Source: Achromobacter pestifer
GTDB lineage: Bacteria; Pseudomonadota; Gammaproteobacteria; Burkholderiales; Burkholderiaceae_B
Reading direction: 5' to 3'
Length of the DNA: 64,000 nt
Assembly (NCBI RefSeq): GCF_902859625.1
Contig: NZ_CADIJX010000001.1
Span: forward strand, 930,001-994,000
Part shown: piece after piece, positions 52,923-62,117 of the stretch
Layout: each line of letters opens with the position of its first letter
Numbering within the stretch: position 1 is the stretch's first letter
Made by a program: the position numbers and the translations under genes
Notes under the pieces: model-generated
What the model saw: the letters and a program-made list of their open reading frames with translations, nothing else
What the model was told of the DNA's origin: nothing
Databases searched by the model: none

Positions 52923-55130
52923 CTACGCCGCTGCGATCAGCCGGATGTCTGCGTTGCCATCCCGTTCCAGCTGCGCCACCAGCCCCAGCTCCCAATCCAG
53001 ATACTCCCGGAACCCCTGGTCGCGAGCCGACAAGTCATCAAACAGGTACGGGCTGATGCTGTGGTCATCGTCACCCGTCAGCACGCCGGCCGCCCCTGTG
53101 GCCAGCTCCAGGCCCTGGGCTTTCCAGGCGCGCGTGCCACCCACCAGATACCGCACTGGGCGCGAGCCGCGCCAGGCGAATTCGGCGGCCACCGTGCTTG
53201 CCAGCACGCCATCGGAGGAAGTCACGACCAAGGTGCGCGGATCGTCCGGCGGCAAGAACTCCGCCAGCCGGTCGGGCGCGGAAAAACGGGCGCCCGGCAC
53301 GTGGCCACGCTCATAAGCCACGCGCGACTCCACATCGAACACCAACACCTCGTCGGCATCCAACGCGGCGCGCAATGCTTGCGCACGCACACCCGTGGCA
53401 TCCGGCCGATGGCGCAGCACTCGCCGTGGCTCGGGGCCGCTTTGCACGGGGGCCAACGCGGGCGGTTGATATAGATAGACTTCCACCGCGCCCAATTGCG
53501 CCAGCCACGCACCCGTGGTCAACGCCCGCACGCCGTCCCAGTCCGCCAGCACGACGCGCGCGCGCCGCGTTGCCAGGTATTCGTCGGTGGCCTGCACCAA
53601 CTGGCCGCCCGGCGCCCAGCGCCAACCTTCCAGATGCCCGGTCTCGTATTCCTCGCGGGTCCGCACGTCGAACTTATAGAGCGTTCGCGTGGCCTCTTCT
53701 GCCTCGAATGCGTGCAGCGTCGCCGCGTCGATATAGCCGATGCCGGCGCGCTGCGCCACATCGCGGGCTTGTTCGCGGGCGGCAGCCAGCGTCGATTCAC
53801 CCGGTTCGGGCAAGGCGGCATGACGGCCGTAGGCCAGTTGCCGGCCGGACAGCAGCCATTCCATCGTGCCGTTGCGCAAGGACACGACGGGGTTCGGGAT
53901 GCCGGCGTCGATCAAGGTTTGAGCGCCCACGATGCTGCGCGTACGGCCGGCGCAGTTCACCACCACCACGGTCTTCGGATCAGGCGCCAATTCGCGGATG
54001 CGATAGACCAGTTCCGCCCCCGGCAGGCTATGCGAGAACGGCAAGGTGAAATGGTGGAATTCTTCCGGCGTGCGGCTATCGACCACGACAATATCGTCGC
54101 CGCGCGTCACGCGCTGGTGCAGTTCCTCGACGTCGATCCAGGGCGTGTGCTTCTCGTGCTCGATGACTTCACCAAACGCCTTGCTGGGCACGTTGGTGCC
54201 CGAGAACAGTTCCAGGCCTGCACGCTCCCAGCCGTCCGTGCCGCCGGCCAGCACCGACACGTCCGTCCAGCCCAGGCGGGTCAGCTTGGCAGCCGCCAGA
54301 TGCACTTGGGTCTCGTCATCGTCCACCAGCACAATGCGGGTGTCGCGGCGCGGCACCAGCCGGTCGGCCAACAATTCCAACCGCCACAACGGCGCGGGCA
54401 CGGCGGACAACAGATGGCGGCGGGCATAGCGGCCAGCTTCACGTACGTCCAGCACGGCGATTTCGGCGTCGCCACGCAACTCTTCCTGCAATTCCTGCGT
54501 CGATACGCGGGCATGGTAAATGGCGGCCGGCGGCGAGAACGTGCGGTAGGTGCCGCCCGCAGTGCTTTCAAACACCACGCGGCCGTGCAGCCGGTCCAGC
54601 GCCAGACCATAGAAGTGCAGATGCGCGCCGGGTTGATCCCCCACCAGTTCGATGGTGTGCACATCGCCCGGCCCCAAGACGATCGAACGGCCAGGGCCGA
54701 CATCCACGCGCCGCAGATGAGTCAAGGTATCGCGCAGCGGGTCCTGGCTGGTCGCACGCGCATAGACTTCGTTGCGTTCATTGCCGTTCACCCCGGCGAT
54801 GATGGCCCAGGTCGTATGGTCATGCGGCGGTTGAGCCTTGCCCGGTTCGCCCAACGACAGATACAGCGCATAACCGCCGTCGATGTCTTCCGCCAGACGA
54901 TAAATGGCGGTGGGGCGGCCCGGAACCACCGCAAAGGCCTCGGTGGCAAACAGATCGCGGCGTTGCCCCAACGCTTCCAGCAGCGTCGCCACCTTCGCCA
55001 ATTGCTCGGACGTGGCGTGGGCTGCGTCAGGCGCCAGTTGCCGAACCTGATCGATGAAGGCGCGCACGGCCCGCGCGCGTTCGGTGTGCTTGTTGAGGGC
55101 CGGCGCGGCGGCTTGCGTGGAGATGCTCAT
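52923..55130 (-). CDS. Fusion of a CDO-like cupin with four rhodanese domains
   Basis: The 735-residue protein starts with a cysteine-dioxygenase-type cupin (residues about 15-205; iron ligands H103 and H105 in PPHDHTTW, and H158). Four rhodanese domains follow at about 215-310, 330-430, 465-555 and 580-680. Only the second has a catalytic cysteine (C393 in VNCAGRTRSIVG). The equivalent loops of the first, third and fourth read LVDDDETQ, LADWDGVRA and TSSDGVLAS. A thiol oxidised by the cupin could pass sulfur to C393. The other three domains may be structural. It lies downstream of the CysB-like gene in the sulfur cluster. Confidence 0.9.
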   Translation of the reverse strand: MSISTQAAAPALNKHTERARAVRAFIDQVRQLAPDAAHATSEQLAKVATLLEALGQRRDLFATEAFAVVPGRPTAIYRLAEDIDGGYALYLSLGEPGKAQPPHDHTTWAIIAGVNGNERNEVYARATSQDPLRDTLTHLRRVDVGPGRSIVLGPGDVHTIELVGDQPGAHLHFYGLALDRLHGRVVFESTAGGTYRTFSPPAAIYHARVSTQELQEELRGDAEIAVLDVREAGRYARRHLLSAVPAPLWRLELLADRLVPRRDTRIVLVDDDETQVHLAAAKLTRLGWTDVSVLAGGTDGWERAGLELFSGTNVPSKAFGEVIEHEKHTPWIDVEELHQRVTRGDDIVVVDSRTPEEFHHFTLPFSHSLPGAELVYRIRELAPDPKTVVVVNCAGRTRSIVGAQTLIDAGIPNPVVSLRNGTMEWLLSGRQLAYGRHAALPEPGESTLAAAREQARDVAQRAGIGYIDAATLHAFEAEEATRTLYKFDVRTREEYETGHLEGWRWAPGGQLVQATDEYLATRRARVVLADWDGVRALTTGAWLAQLGAVEVYLYQPPALAPVQSGPEPRRVLRHRPDATGVRAQALRAALDADEVLVFDVESRVAYERGHVPGARFSAPDRLAEFLPPDDPRTLVVTSSDGVLASTVAAEFAWRGSRPVRYLVGGTRAWKAQGLELATGAAGVLTGDDDHSISPYLFDDLSARDQGFREYLDWELGLVAQLERDGNADIRLIAAA

Positions 55131-55241
55131 GGGATGACTCGGACGTCCTGAATGAAGAGAGGTTCAGGCTACGTGCGCACCCCGTCCGGGACAACGTAGA
55201 AATGTGTCTATGGATATGCGGTGGGCGGTTTCACGCGGTAA

Positions 55242-56171
55242 TCAGGCCGCGCCCTTCAGCTCGCGGTCCACGACCTCTCGCGTCAGCGTCGGGACGAACA
55301 TCTCAATGAAATGAAAAGCGTAGCCGCGCAGCCATGCACCACGGCGTATGGCCAGCCGCGTCAGGTTGATCTCGAACAGGTGGCGCGCGTCGATGGCGCA
55401 CAAGCGCGTGTCGCGCTCGGCATCCCAGGCCACCGCGGCCACGATGCCCACGCCCAGCTCCAGCTCTACATAGGTCTTGATCACATCCGCGTCCATGGCG
55501 GTCATGACGATGTTGGGGGTGATGCCCGCGCGCGCAAAGGCTTCATCGATATGCGCCCGCCCGGTATAGCCACGCCCGTAGGTGATGATGGGATAGCGTG
55601 ACAGCTGCGACAGGCTGACGCCGTCCTGCTGATGTTCCAGCGGATGGCCACGCGGCACGATGATGCTGTGGCTCCAGCGGTAGCAAGGCAGGTTCACGAG
55701 TCCCGGATAGTCCGCCACGGCCTCCGTCGCCACGCCGATATCGGCCTCGCCTTCCAGCAGCATTTCCGACACCTGCTTGGGCGACCCTTGATGCAGGTGC
55801 AGCACCACGTTGGGATAGCGCTGGCGGAATTCCTTGACGACGGGCGGCAAGGCATAGCGGGCTTGCGAGTGCGTGGCCGCAATCGACAACACCCCCTGGC
55901 GGCTGTCGGCGTACTCCGCGCCTGCATGCCGGATGTTGTCCGCGCATTGCAGGATCTGTTCCACCAGCGGCAGGATCAACTCGCCCGGCGGGGTCAGGCC
56001 GATCAGCCGCTTGCCCGAACGCACGAAGATATCCACCCCCACCTCTTCCTCAAGCTCCCGGATCTGGCGGCTGACGCCGGGTTGGGACGTATGCAGGCTT
56101 TCGGACACGTCAGTCAGGTTGAAGTCCTGGCGCACGGCCTCGCGCACCGATCGGAGTTGCTGGAAGTTCAT
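55242..56171 (-). CDS. CysB/Cbl-like LysR regulator
   Basis: The 309-residue protein opens with MNFQQLRSVREAVRQDFNLTDVSESLHTSQPGVSRQIRELEEEVG, the CysB/Cbl form of the LysR HTH. The effector domain has TTYTHSQ-equivalent residues ATHSQARYALPP, the sulfur-ligand loop of CysB. It should activate sulfur-acquisition genes and respond to O-acetylserine or sulfate-type signals. Its ATG follows the VOC gene stop by 9 bp, and the fusion gene starts 111 bp after its stop, so it belongs to the sulfur cluster. Confidence 0.92.
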   Translation of the reverse strand: MNFQQLRSVREAVRQDFNLTDVSESLHTSQPGVSRQIRELEEEVGVDIFVRSGKRLIGLTPPGELILPLVEQILQCADNIRHAGAEYADSRQGVLSIAATHSQARYALPPVVKEFRQRYPNVVLHLHQGSPKQVSEMLLEGEADIGVATEAVADYPGLVNLPCYRWSHSIIVPRGHPLEHQQDGVSLSQLSRYPIITYGRGYTGRAHIDEAFARAGITPNIVMTAMDADVIKTYVELELGVGIVAAVAWDAERDTRLCAIDARHLFEINLTRLAIRRGAWLRGYAFHFIEMFVPTLTREVVDRELKGAA

Positions 56172-56180
56172 CGCGCGCCT

Positions 56181-56531
56181 TCAGCCCAGAAAGGCCAGTT
56201 GATTGCCGGATGGATCCTTCACATACATGACGCGCGGCAAGGCGTCGGGCAGCGAACAGACCGGGTAATGCCCCGCCTGGCGCAAGCGCGCCAGAAGCTC
56301 GTCGTACGCAAGGGTCTTGAGTGTGAGGTAGTCGGGCTTGACGTCGCGGCTGATCTCCACCACGGGAGACAGCGACAAGGTCGCGCCACCCAGCGCGAAA
56401 TGCAGGCGCTGTCCGTCCGCGCCTGCCACTTCTTCCAGGCCGATCACCCGGTGGTAAAAATCCCGGACGGCTTCCGCCCGGCGCGTCAAGAACGGAAGCT
56501 GTACCGAATCGATCGAAAGAAATGAAGTCAT
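56181..56531 (-). CDS. VOC-family (glyoxalase/bleomycin-resistance fold) protein
   Basis: The 116-residue protein starts at MTSFLSIDSVQLPFLTRRAE. It has the paired beta-alpha-beta-beta-beta modules of the VOC fold (VRDFYHRVIGLEEVAGADGQRLHFALGGATLSLS and YVKDPSGNQLAFLG). The conserved glutamate or histidine ligands are incomplete, so catalysis is uncertain. Position between the lyase and the CysB-like gene suggests it serves the same sulfur pathway. A GTACCC-GG-GGGTAC dyad (56567-56580) lies before its start. Confidence 0.82.
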   Translation of the reverse strand: MTSFLSIDSVQLPFLTRRAEAVRDFYHRVIGLEEVAGADGQRLHFALGGATLSLSPVVEISRDVKPDYLTLKTLAYDELLARLRQAGHYPVCSLPDALPRVMYVKDPSGNQLAFLG

Positions 56532-56653
56532 GCCCTGCCGCCAGCCATGGAACAAGGCAAATTCTAGTACCCGGGGGTACAACCGGACAAAGAGGATGTA
56601 ATTGCTTCTACATAGCCAGAAACCCTAAAGCGCACGGCTTATTTGCATATTCC
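56532..56653. promoter_or_regulatory. Gap before the VOC-CysB genes with dyad symmetry
   Basis: This 122-bp gap is the largest inside the sulfur run. It holds GTACCC-GG-GGGTAC (56567-56580) and ATGTA-N8-TACAT (56596-56613), plus an AT-rich stretch near 56640. It is the most likely place for an internal promoter and for a CysB site. Confidence 0.4.
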
Positions 56654-57868
56654 TCAGGCGCTGCGGCGCAAGGCATCGCGGGTGGCATCGAAGGCGCGAT
56701 CCAGGTCGCTGATCAGGTCCAGCGGGCTTTCCAGGCCGATGTGCAAACGCACGACGGACGGTTTGCCGGCGCCCTGCTGCCAGTAGCTGTGTTCGGCCAG
56801 GCGTTCTGGCGCGGCCTCGAGCGCCAGGCTTTCATAGCCGCCCCAGGACGCACCGATCGAGAAGTAGCGCAGCGCGTCGATGAAGCGCGATGCGGCCACC
56901 GGATCCGGATTGCCGAATGCGAACGACACCAGCCCGCTCGCCCCGCTGAAGTCGCGTCGCCACAAGGCATGGCCGGGATCTTGCGCCAGCGCAGGATAAT
57001 GGACCCGTCCCACGTCTGCATGCCGCGCCAGGTATTCGGCAACGGCCAGCGCATTGTGCTGATGCCGCTCCAACCGCACGTCCAGGGTGCGCAGGCCGCG
57101 CAAGGTCAGATAGGCATCATCCGCGCCCACCGACAGGCCCAGCGCGTCATAGGCCACGCCGATCTTTCCCGCCAACTCCGCGCTGTCCACCGTGACCACG
57201 CCCATCATCACGTCCGAGTGCCCGGCCAGGTACTTGGTTGCCGCCTGAATCGAGATATTCGCGCCCAACGCAAGCGGCTGGTAGTACAGGCCACCGCTCC
57301 AGGTATTGTCGGCCGCGACCAGCACCCCATGGCGTCGCGCCGTGGCTGCCAACGCAGGCAGGTCCAGCACCTCGAACAACAATGAACTGGGAGACTCCAG
57401 GTACAACAGCCGCGTGTTGGGCCGGATCAGCGATTCCAGGGCGTCTTGCGAGGGCGAAAAATATTCCACCTCGATCCCGAAGCGCTGCAACAGTGACTTG
57501 TCGACCTTGCGCACGGGCGAATACACGCTGTCCGCCACCAAGGCGTGTTCCCCCGGCGCCAGCGTCGCCAACAGCACCAGCGCGATCGACGACAAGCCCG
57601 ACGGCGCCAGCACCGTCCGGTAGCCGCCCTCCAACGACGCCACCGCCTCCTCCAGGGCCTGATGCGTATCCAGGCCATGGCGGCCATAAGTCGCAACACG
57701 GTCACCCGCCGCACGCAGCTTGTTCAGCGCCGCCTGGGTTGCCGTGTCGGCAAAGCGCACGGTGCTGGTGCGCACCACGGGCACGTTTACCGGTCCCGAG
57801 CCATTTTTCAATTCCGGCGACCCGGCGTGCACCAGCCGCGTCTGCACTTGCGCGTGGTCGAGGCTCAT
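56654..57868 (-). CDS. Cystathionine beta-lyase-type trans-sulfuration enzyme
   Basis: The 404-residue PLP enzyme belongs to the Cys/Met metabolism family. The PLP lysine is K212 in AATKYLAGHSDVMMG, the aspartate is in VAADNTWSGGL, and the YGRHGLDTHQALEEA region binds phosphate. Relatives cleave cystathionine or other C-S amino acids to a thiol, pyruvate and ammonia. The exact substrate is not readable, so metC is not assigned. The ATG overlaps the CDO-like stop (ATGA). Confidence 0.9.
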   Translation of the reverse strand: MSLDHAQVQTRLVHAGSPELKNGSGPVNVPVVRTSTVRFADTATQAALNKLRAAGDRVATYGRHGLDTHQALEEAVASLEGGYRTVLAPSGLSSIALVLLATLAPGEHALVADSVYSPVRKVDKSLLQRFGIEVEYFSPSQDALESLIRPNTRLLYLESPSSLLFEVLDLPALAATARRHGVLVAADNTWSGGLYYQPLALGANISIQAATKYLAGHSDVMMGVVTVDSAELAGKIGVAYDALGLSVGADDAYLTLRGLRTLDVRLERHQHNALAVAEYLARHADVGRVHYPALAQDPGHALWRRDFSGASGLVSFAFGNPDPVAASRFIDALRYFSIGASWGGYESLALEAAPERLAEHSYWQQGAGKPSVVRLHIGLESPLDLISDLDRAFDATRDALRRSA

Positions 57869-58491
57869 GCGCGCACCTCTTGTCCCGGCTTCATCTGGGT
57901 CGCGTTGTAGTTCAGGATCTGGCCTGTCGCCAGATCGATGCCGATGCGGCCGGACAGGGTTTCCAGCGCTTGGCCGTACAGGTGGAAATGCAGCGTCGGC
58001 GTATCACCGGTCACGTGGATGCTGTGAATGTCATCGGCCAGGAACGACACGGATTGCCCCGGCTGCACCACCACTTCGCGCACCTGCTCCAACGTGGCGT
58101 GGCCTTCCCGCGACCCGTCGTCGCTACGGCGATAGACGCGGTTCAGTTCCTGGCCCGACAGTGCCACGATGGCGGCCCATGTCGTATGGTTATGCGGCAA
58201 CGTCGTCTTGCCCGGATTGATCGAATTCAGATATAGCGCAGGCACGCCCGGCGCATCATCCGGATTCAGGCGATAGCGCGTGGATGCGCCCACGCCCTGC
58301 CCGGCCGCGGGCGGCGGGAAGTCCGACACGGGGAACAGATCCCGGCGCTGCGCCAATTGCTCCAGACGGGCCGTCACCGCGGCCAACTGCTCCCGGGTCA
58401 CGGAACGGGCGCCCAGCAGGCCCTGGATATCGGACAGGGCCGCCTGCACGTGCTGGCGGCGCTCAACGGTAATTGCGGATTCAGTGCTCAT
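57865..58491 (-). CDS. Cysteine dioxygenase-like cupin
   Basis: The 208-residue protein has iron ligands H100 and H102 (LPHNHTTW) and H156 (DDIHSIHV), in the Arg-/Gln-type CDO family of bacteria. Members oxidise cysteine to cysteine sulfinate, or 3-mercaptopropionate to its sulfinate; the two cannot be told apart by eye. It is closely related to residues 15-205 of the fusion protein at 52923-55130, so the cluster holds two paralogues. Start at 58491 is chosen over a longer frame because the family begins near RRQHVQAALSDI. It lies 19 bp after the importer ATPase gene. Confidence 0.9.
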   Translation of the reverse strand: MSTESAITVERRQHVQAALSDIQGLLGARSVTREQLAAVTARLEQLAQRRDLFPVSDFPPPAAGQGVGASTRYRLNPDDAPGVPALYLNSINPGKTTLPHNHTTWAAIVALSGQELNRVYRRSDDGSREGHATLEQVREVVVQPGQSVSFLADDIHSIHVTGDTPTLHFHLYGQALETLSGRIGIDLATGQILNYNATQMKPGQEVRA

Positions 58492-58510
58492 GCTTGAACT
58501 CCAAAAGGGA

Positions 58511-59341
58511 TCACACCGCCAGACGCAGCGGATCAAAAGTCAGATAGCTTGCGATGGGGTCAGGCGCTGCGTGGCGGGCGGCCGGCGCACCCGACGACCG
58601 TTGCAGGAAGGCGCGCGTGCGCTCGCTTTGCGGCGACCCAAAAATTCTGGACGGGGGACCAGATTCGACGATGCGGCCGGCTTCGGTGAAATACACGGTG
58701 TCACTGACCTCTTCGGCAAAACGCATTTCGTGCGTCACCAGCATGCAAGTCAGCCCGTCCTGCACCAAGTCACGAATCACGGTCAGGACTTCACCCACCA
58801 TCTCCGGGTCCAACGCGGACGTCACTTCGTCAAACAGGATCAGCTCGGGTTGCAACGTCAATGCGCGGGCGATGGCCACCCGTTGCTGCTGGCCGCCCGA
58901 CAATTCGCCGGGATAGGCGCGTTCCTTGTGATCCATCCGCACCTTGGCCAGGAGTTCGCGTGCACGGGACTCGGCCTGCGCGCGCGGCTGGCCACCCACC
59001 TTGATGGGTGAAATCACCAGGTTTTCCAAGACGCTCAAATGCGGGAACAGGTTGTATTGCTGGAACACAAAACCCACCCGTTTGCGCAGTGCGATGAAGT
59101 CCGATTCGGTCTTCAGGCCATCGACGTGCACGCCGCCCACCCGGATCGCGCCACGCTGCGGGCGCAACAGACCGGTGATGCAACGCAGAATGGTCGATTT
59201 TCCCGAGCCGGATGGCCCGATGATGGACACCGCCTGCCCCTGCTTGACTTCCACGTCGATGCCCTTGAGCACCTCGGTGTCGCCAAACGCCAAATGCACG
59301 TCACGCAGGCTGACCAGCGGCGAAATATCAATGATGCTCAT
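58511..59341 (-). CDS. Polar amino-acid ABC transporter ATPase (sulfur cluster)
   Basis: The 276-residue ATPase starts at MSIIDISPLVSLRD. Walker A is GPSGSGKST, the signature [15 protein letters not shown], Walker B LILFDEVTSALDPE and the H-loop LVTHEMRFAEEV. It belongs to the GlnQ/HisP/TcyC family. Its ATG overlaps the permease end by 14 bp. An extension to 59485 in the same frame lies within the permease gene and is rejected. It powers the importer for the sulfur amino acid. Confidence 0.93.
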   Translation of the reverse strand: MSIIDISPLVSLRDVHLAFGDTEVLKGIDVEVKQGQAVSIIGPSGSGKSTILRCITGLLRPQRGAIRVGGVHVDGLKTESDFIALRKRVGFVFQQYNLFPHLSVLENLVISPIKVGGQPRAQAESRARELLAKVRMDHKERAYPGELSGGQQQRVAIARALTLQPELILFDEVTSALDPEMVGEVLTVIRDLVQDGLTCMLVTHEMRFAEEVSDTVYFTEAGRIVESGPPSRIFGSPQSERTRAFLQRSSGAPAARHAAPDPIASYLTFDPLRLAV

Positions 59342-60146
59342 GGCGTCGTTCCAAATACCGCGTCCAACGCGCGATGGGATAGCAATAGGCGAAGAAAAGC
59401 GCCAATAGCGTGAAATAGACAAGAATGGTGAAATCGCTGCGGGCGACGGTGTTGCTGGCGACCGTGGCGGTATCAACCAGGTCATGCACCCCCACCAGCG
59501 ACGCCAGCGACGTGCTCATGGTGATGCTGGCCATCAGGTTCATCCACGAGGGCAGCATCCTGCGCACGCACTGCGGCAGCACAATCATGCGGAATATCTG
59601 CGTCCGCCTGAACGCCAAGGACTGCGCGGCCTCCCATTGCGCACTGGGAATGGACTGGATCGCCCCGCGAAAGATCTCGGCCACATTGGCGCTGGCGGGC
59701 AGTCCCAACCCAATCACCACCTTGATCCAGTCCGGAAACGGCAGATACCAGCCTGCCACGTTCACCTCGAACGGGAACACGTAGGTCGTGAAGTACACCA
59801 ACACCAGGATGGGTGCGTTGCGAAACAGCAGCACGTAGGCGCGCGTCAGGCGGCGCAGCAGCTGCGAAGGCGATAGGGAAAGTGCCCCCACCACCAAGCC
59901 AACCAGCGTGCCCAGCGCCATCGCCAGCAGGCTGATCTGGATATTCATGCCCAAGCCGCGCAGCAAGGCCGGCGACCAATGCCACAGCGCCTGCACGGCC
60001 GCGGGGGTCGTGCCCGTGGCAGCCCAGAAGGCGCCCAGCCCCACGAACGCCAGCAACAACCCAAACCAGGGGTCACGCAACAAGGCAGGCAGAAAGCGTC
60101 CTGAGACAGGCGTGCGCCCCGGATTCAGTGCAAGGTCATTGGCCAT
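59328..60146 (-). CDS. Amino-acid ABC transporter permease 2
   Basis: The 272-residue protein has five to six membrane segments. The EAA loop is AQWEAAQSLAFRRTQIFRMIVLPQCVRRMLPSWMN, the ATPase contact. An N-terminal extension of about 70 residues includes an extra helix (FGLLLAFVGLGAFWA). It pairs with the second permease gene upstream as a heterodimer, in contrast to the single-permease importer at 25.5 kb. Overlap with the first permease gene is 11 bp. Confidence 0.92.
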   Translation of the reverse strand: MANDLALNPGRTPVSGRFLPALLRDPWFGLLLAFVGLGAFWAATGTTPAAVQALWHWSPALLRGLGMNIQISLLAMALGTLVGLVVGALSLSPSQLLRRLTRAYVLLFRNAPILVLVYFTTYVFPFEVNVAGWYLPFPDWIKVVIGLGLPASANVAEIFRGAIQSIPSAQWEAAQSLAFRRTQIFRMIVLPQCVRRMLPSWMNLMASITMSTSLASLVGVHDLVDTATVASNTVARSDFTILVYFTLLALFFAYCYPIARWTRYLERRHEHH

Positions 60147-60873
60147 AGCCGGGCATCCTCAGTCTGTCTTCCAGCCAACGACCCGCCACACTGACCAGCC
60201 ACGTCAACAGGCCGAAATACAGCAGAATCAAGAGCAGCAGTTCCAGCACATTGTCTCGATGCGACCAGATCATGATCGACTCGTAGGTCACGTCACCTAC
60301 CGCGATGGCCGAGGCGATGGCGGTCATCTTCACCAGGTCCACCAGGTTGTTGACCAACGCTGGCAAGGCAAAGCGCACCGCCAGCGGCAATTGCACCTGC
60401 GTCAGGATCTGGCGCCGGGAAAACGCCAGCGAACGCGCCGCTTCCATCGTCACCTGCGGCACCGCCTCGATCCCCGCACGCAGAGCCTCCGCGTGGAACA
60501 CGCCTTTGTGCAGCGCCACCACGATCACCACCCAGGCGAACGGCGTGATCGGATTGCCGCCACCCAGCTTCTGCGTGATCAGCATGTTCAGCACCAGAAA
60601 CGCGCAATACAGCTGCACCAGCGTGGGGGTATTGCGGGTGACTTCCACAAAGGCCTGCAAGGGCCGGGCCAGCCACGGCCGGCCACTGGTCAGCGCTGCC
60701 GCGATCAATACGCCAAACAGCAGGCTGACCGGAATGGTCCACGCGCATAACTGCAACGTCACCAGCAGCCCATGGCCAAACGCCGACAATTCGCCCGGGT
60801 CCTGCACAAAGCTGTAGTTCAGGCCCAAGGGTTTGAAGAAGCTGACCCAGGCATGCAGTACCGAATCGATCAT
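60136..60873 (-). CDS. Amino-acid ABC transporter permease 1
   Basis: The 245-residue protein of the HisMQ family has five hydrophobic segments. The EAA loop is VTMEAARSLAFSRRQILTQVQLPLAVRFALPALVN, and the start LGNGLLVTLQLCAWTIPVSLLFG-like region is typical. The ATG overlaps the aminotransferase stop (ATGA), so the transporter and enzyme genes are translated as one unit. Confidence 0.92.
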   Translation of the reverse strand: MIDSVLHAWVSFFKPLGLNYSFVQDPGELSAFGHGLLVTLQLCAWTIPVSLLFGVLIAAALTSGRPWLARPLQAFVEVTRNTPTLVQLYCAFLVLNMLITQKLGGGNPITPFAWVVIVVALHKGVFHAEALRAGIEAVPQVTMEAARSLAFSRRQILTQVQLPLAVRFALPALVNNLVDLVKMTAIASAIAVGDVTYESIMIWSHRDNVLELLLLILLYFGLLTWLVSVAGRWLEDRLRMPGYGQ

Positions 60874-62117
60874 GCGGCGGCCTCCAGCCTCTGGGGCAAG
60901 GCCAACGCCGCTACCGCCCGGGCGATGCGTTCAAGCGCCGCGTCGATGTTCGCATCCGACGCGGCAAATGACAGGCGCAGGTACGGCGACAAGCCATACG
61001 CCGCGCCGCGCACCACGGCCACGCCCTCGGATTCCAGCAGCCAGTCCACCACATCGCCGTCGTCCTGGATACGGCGCCCGTCCGGCCGCACAGCGCCGAT
61101 CAGCCCGCCCACGCCGATCCAGGCGAAGAACGATCCTTGCGGCGCATGCACCTGCAAGCCAGGCAATGCCCCCAACCCGTTCACGACCCGTTGCGCCCGG
61201 CGCTCATACGCCTTCCGCGCGGTGTCGACGAAGCCGTCCGCCACGCCTTGCAAGGCGGCCAGCGCCGCAGCCTGCCCCACCGAACTCGGGCCGGAAGATA
61301 CCTGCGACTGCACCGCCTCCAACGCATGGATCAAGGCTTGCGGCCCGGTGCCCCAGCCAATCCGCCACCCCGTCATCGCATAGGCCTTGGACACGCCGTT
61401 CACCAACAGCGTGCGCTCGGCCAGATCCGGCGCGGCGCGCAACAGGTGCGCGGGCGGCTGGCCGAACCATATTTCCTCATACATCTCGTCCCACAACACC
61501 AGGACATGCGGCGCGGCGCGCAGCACCTGCGCCAACGCCCGCAGTTCATCAGCGGTATAGACCGCGCCCGTGGGATTGCTGGGGGAATTCAGGATCAGCC
61601 ACTTGGTGCGCGGCGTGATCGCATCTTGCAGCGCCTGCGGCGTCAATTTGAAGCCGTCCTCGGCGCGCGTCTCCACGATCACCGGCTCGCCTCCATTGAT
61701 GCGCACCGCATCCGGGAAAGTGGGCCAGTACGGGGCCGGGATGATGACCTCGTCGCCTTCATCCAGGGTGGCGTTCAGCGCCAGGTAGATCACCTGCTTG
61801 CCGCCATTGGAAATGATGACGTTGGAGGCGTCCACATCCAGGCCATGGCGCTGCCGATAGCCGTCCGCCACGGCGCGGCGTAGTGCCGCCGTCCCCGCGG
61901 TGGGCGTGTATTTGGTGAAGCCTTGTTCAAGCGCGGTGCTGGCGGCGTCCTTGATCGCCGCCGGCGTATCGAAGTCGGGTTCGCCAGAGGTCAACACGAT
62001 GATCGAGCGCCCTTCGGTCGCCAGGCGTGCGGCGCGGGCGCCGGCGGCGGCAATGGGCGACAGCTTGGCCTCACGGGCGCGGCGGGACAACACGGCGGGA
62101 AACAGCGTTTCGGTCAT
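60870..62117 (-). CDS. Class I/II PLP aminotransferase (aspartate-type)
   Basis: The 415-residue enzyme has the fold-type I signatures: the SGEPDFDTPAAIKDAA start, the PLP-aspartate in VLVLWDEMYEEIWFG, and the lysine in LLVNGVSKAYAMTGWRIGWG. Its N-terminus (LSPIAAAGARAARLATEGRSIIVLTSGEPDFD) is that of subgroup-I aspartate aminotransferases. In this cluster it could transaminate cysteine sulfinate or the transported amino acid to its keto acid. ATGA overlaps join it on both sides. Confidence 0.9.
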   Translation of the reverse strand: MTETLFPAVLSRRAREAKLSPIAAAGARAARLATEGRSIIVLTSGEPDFDTPAAIKDAASTALEQGFTKYTPTAGTAALRRAVADGYRQRHGLDVDASNVIISNGGKQVIYLALNATLDEGDEVIIPAPYWPTFPDAVRINGGEPVIVETRAEDGFKLTPQALQDAITPRTKWLILNSPSNPTGAVYTADELRALAQVLRAAPHVLVLWDEMYEEIWFGQPPAHLLRAAPDLAERTLLVNGVSKAYAMTGWRIGWGTGPQALIHALEAVQSQVSSGPSSVGQAAALAALQGVADGFVDTARKAYERRAQRVVNGLGALPGLQVHAPQGSFFAWIGVGGLIGAVRPDGRRIQDDGDVVDWLLESEGVAVVRGAAYGLSPYLRLSFAASDANIDAALERIARAVAALALPQRLEAAA

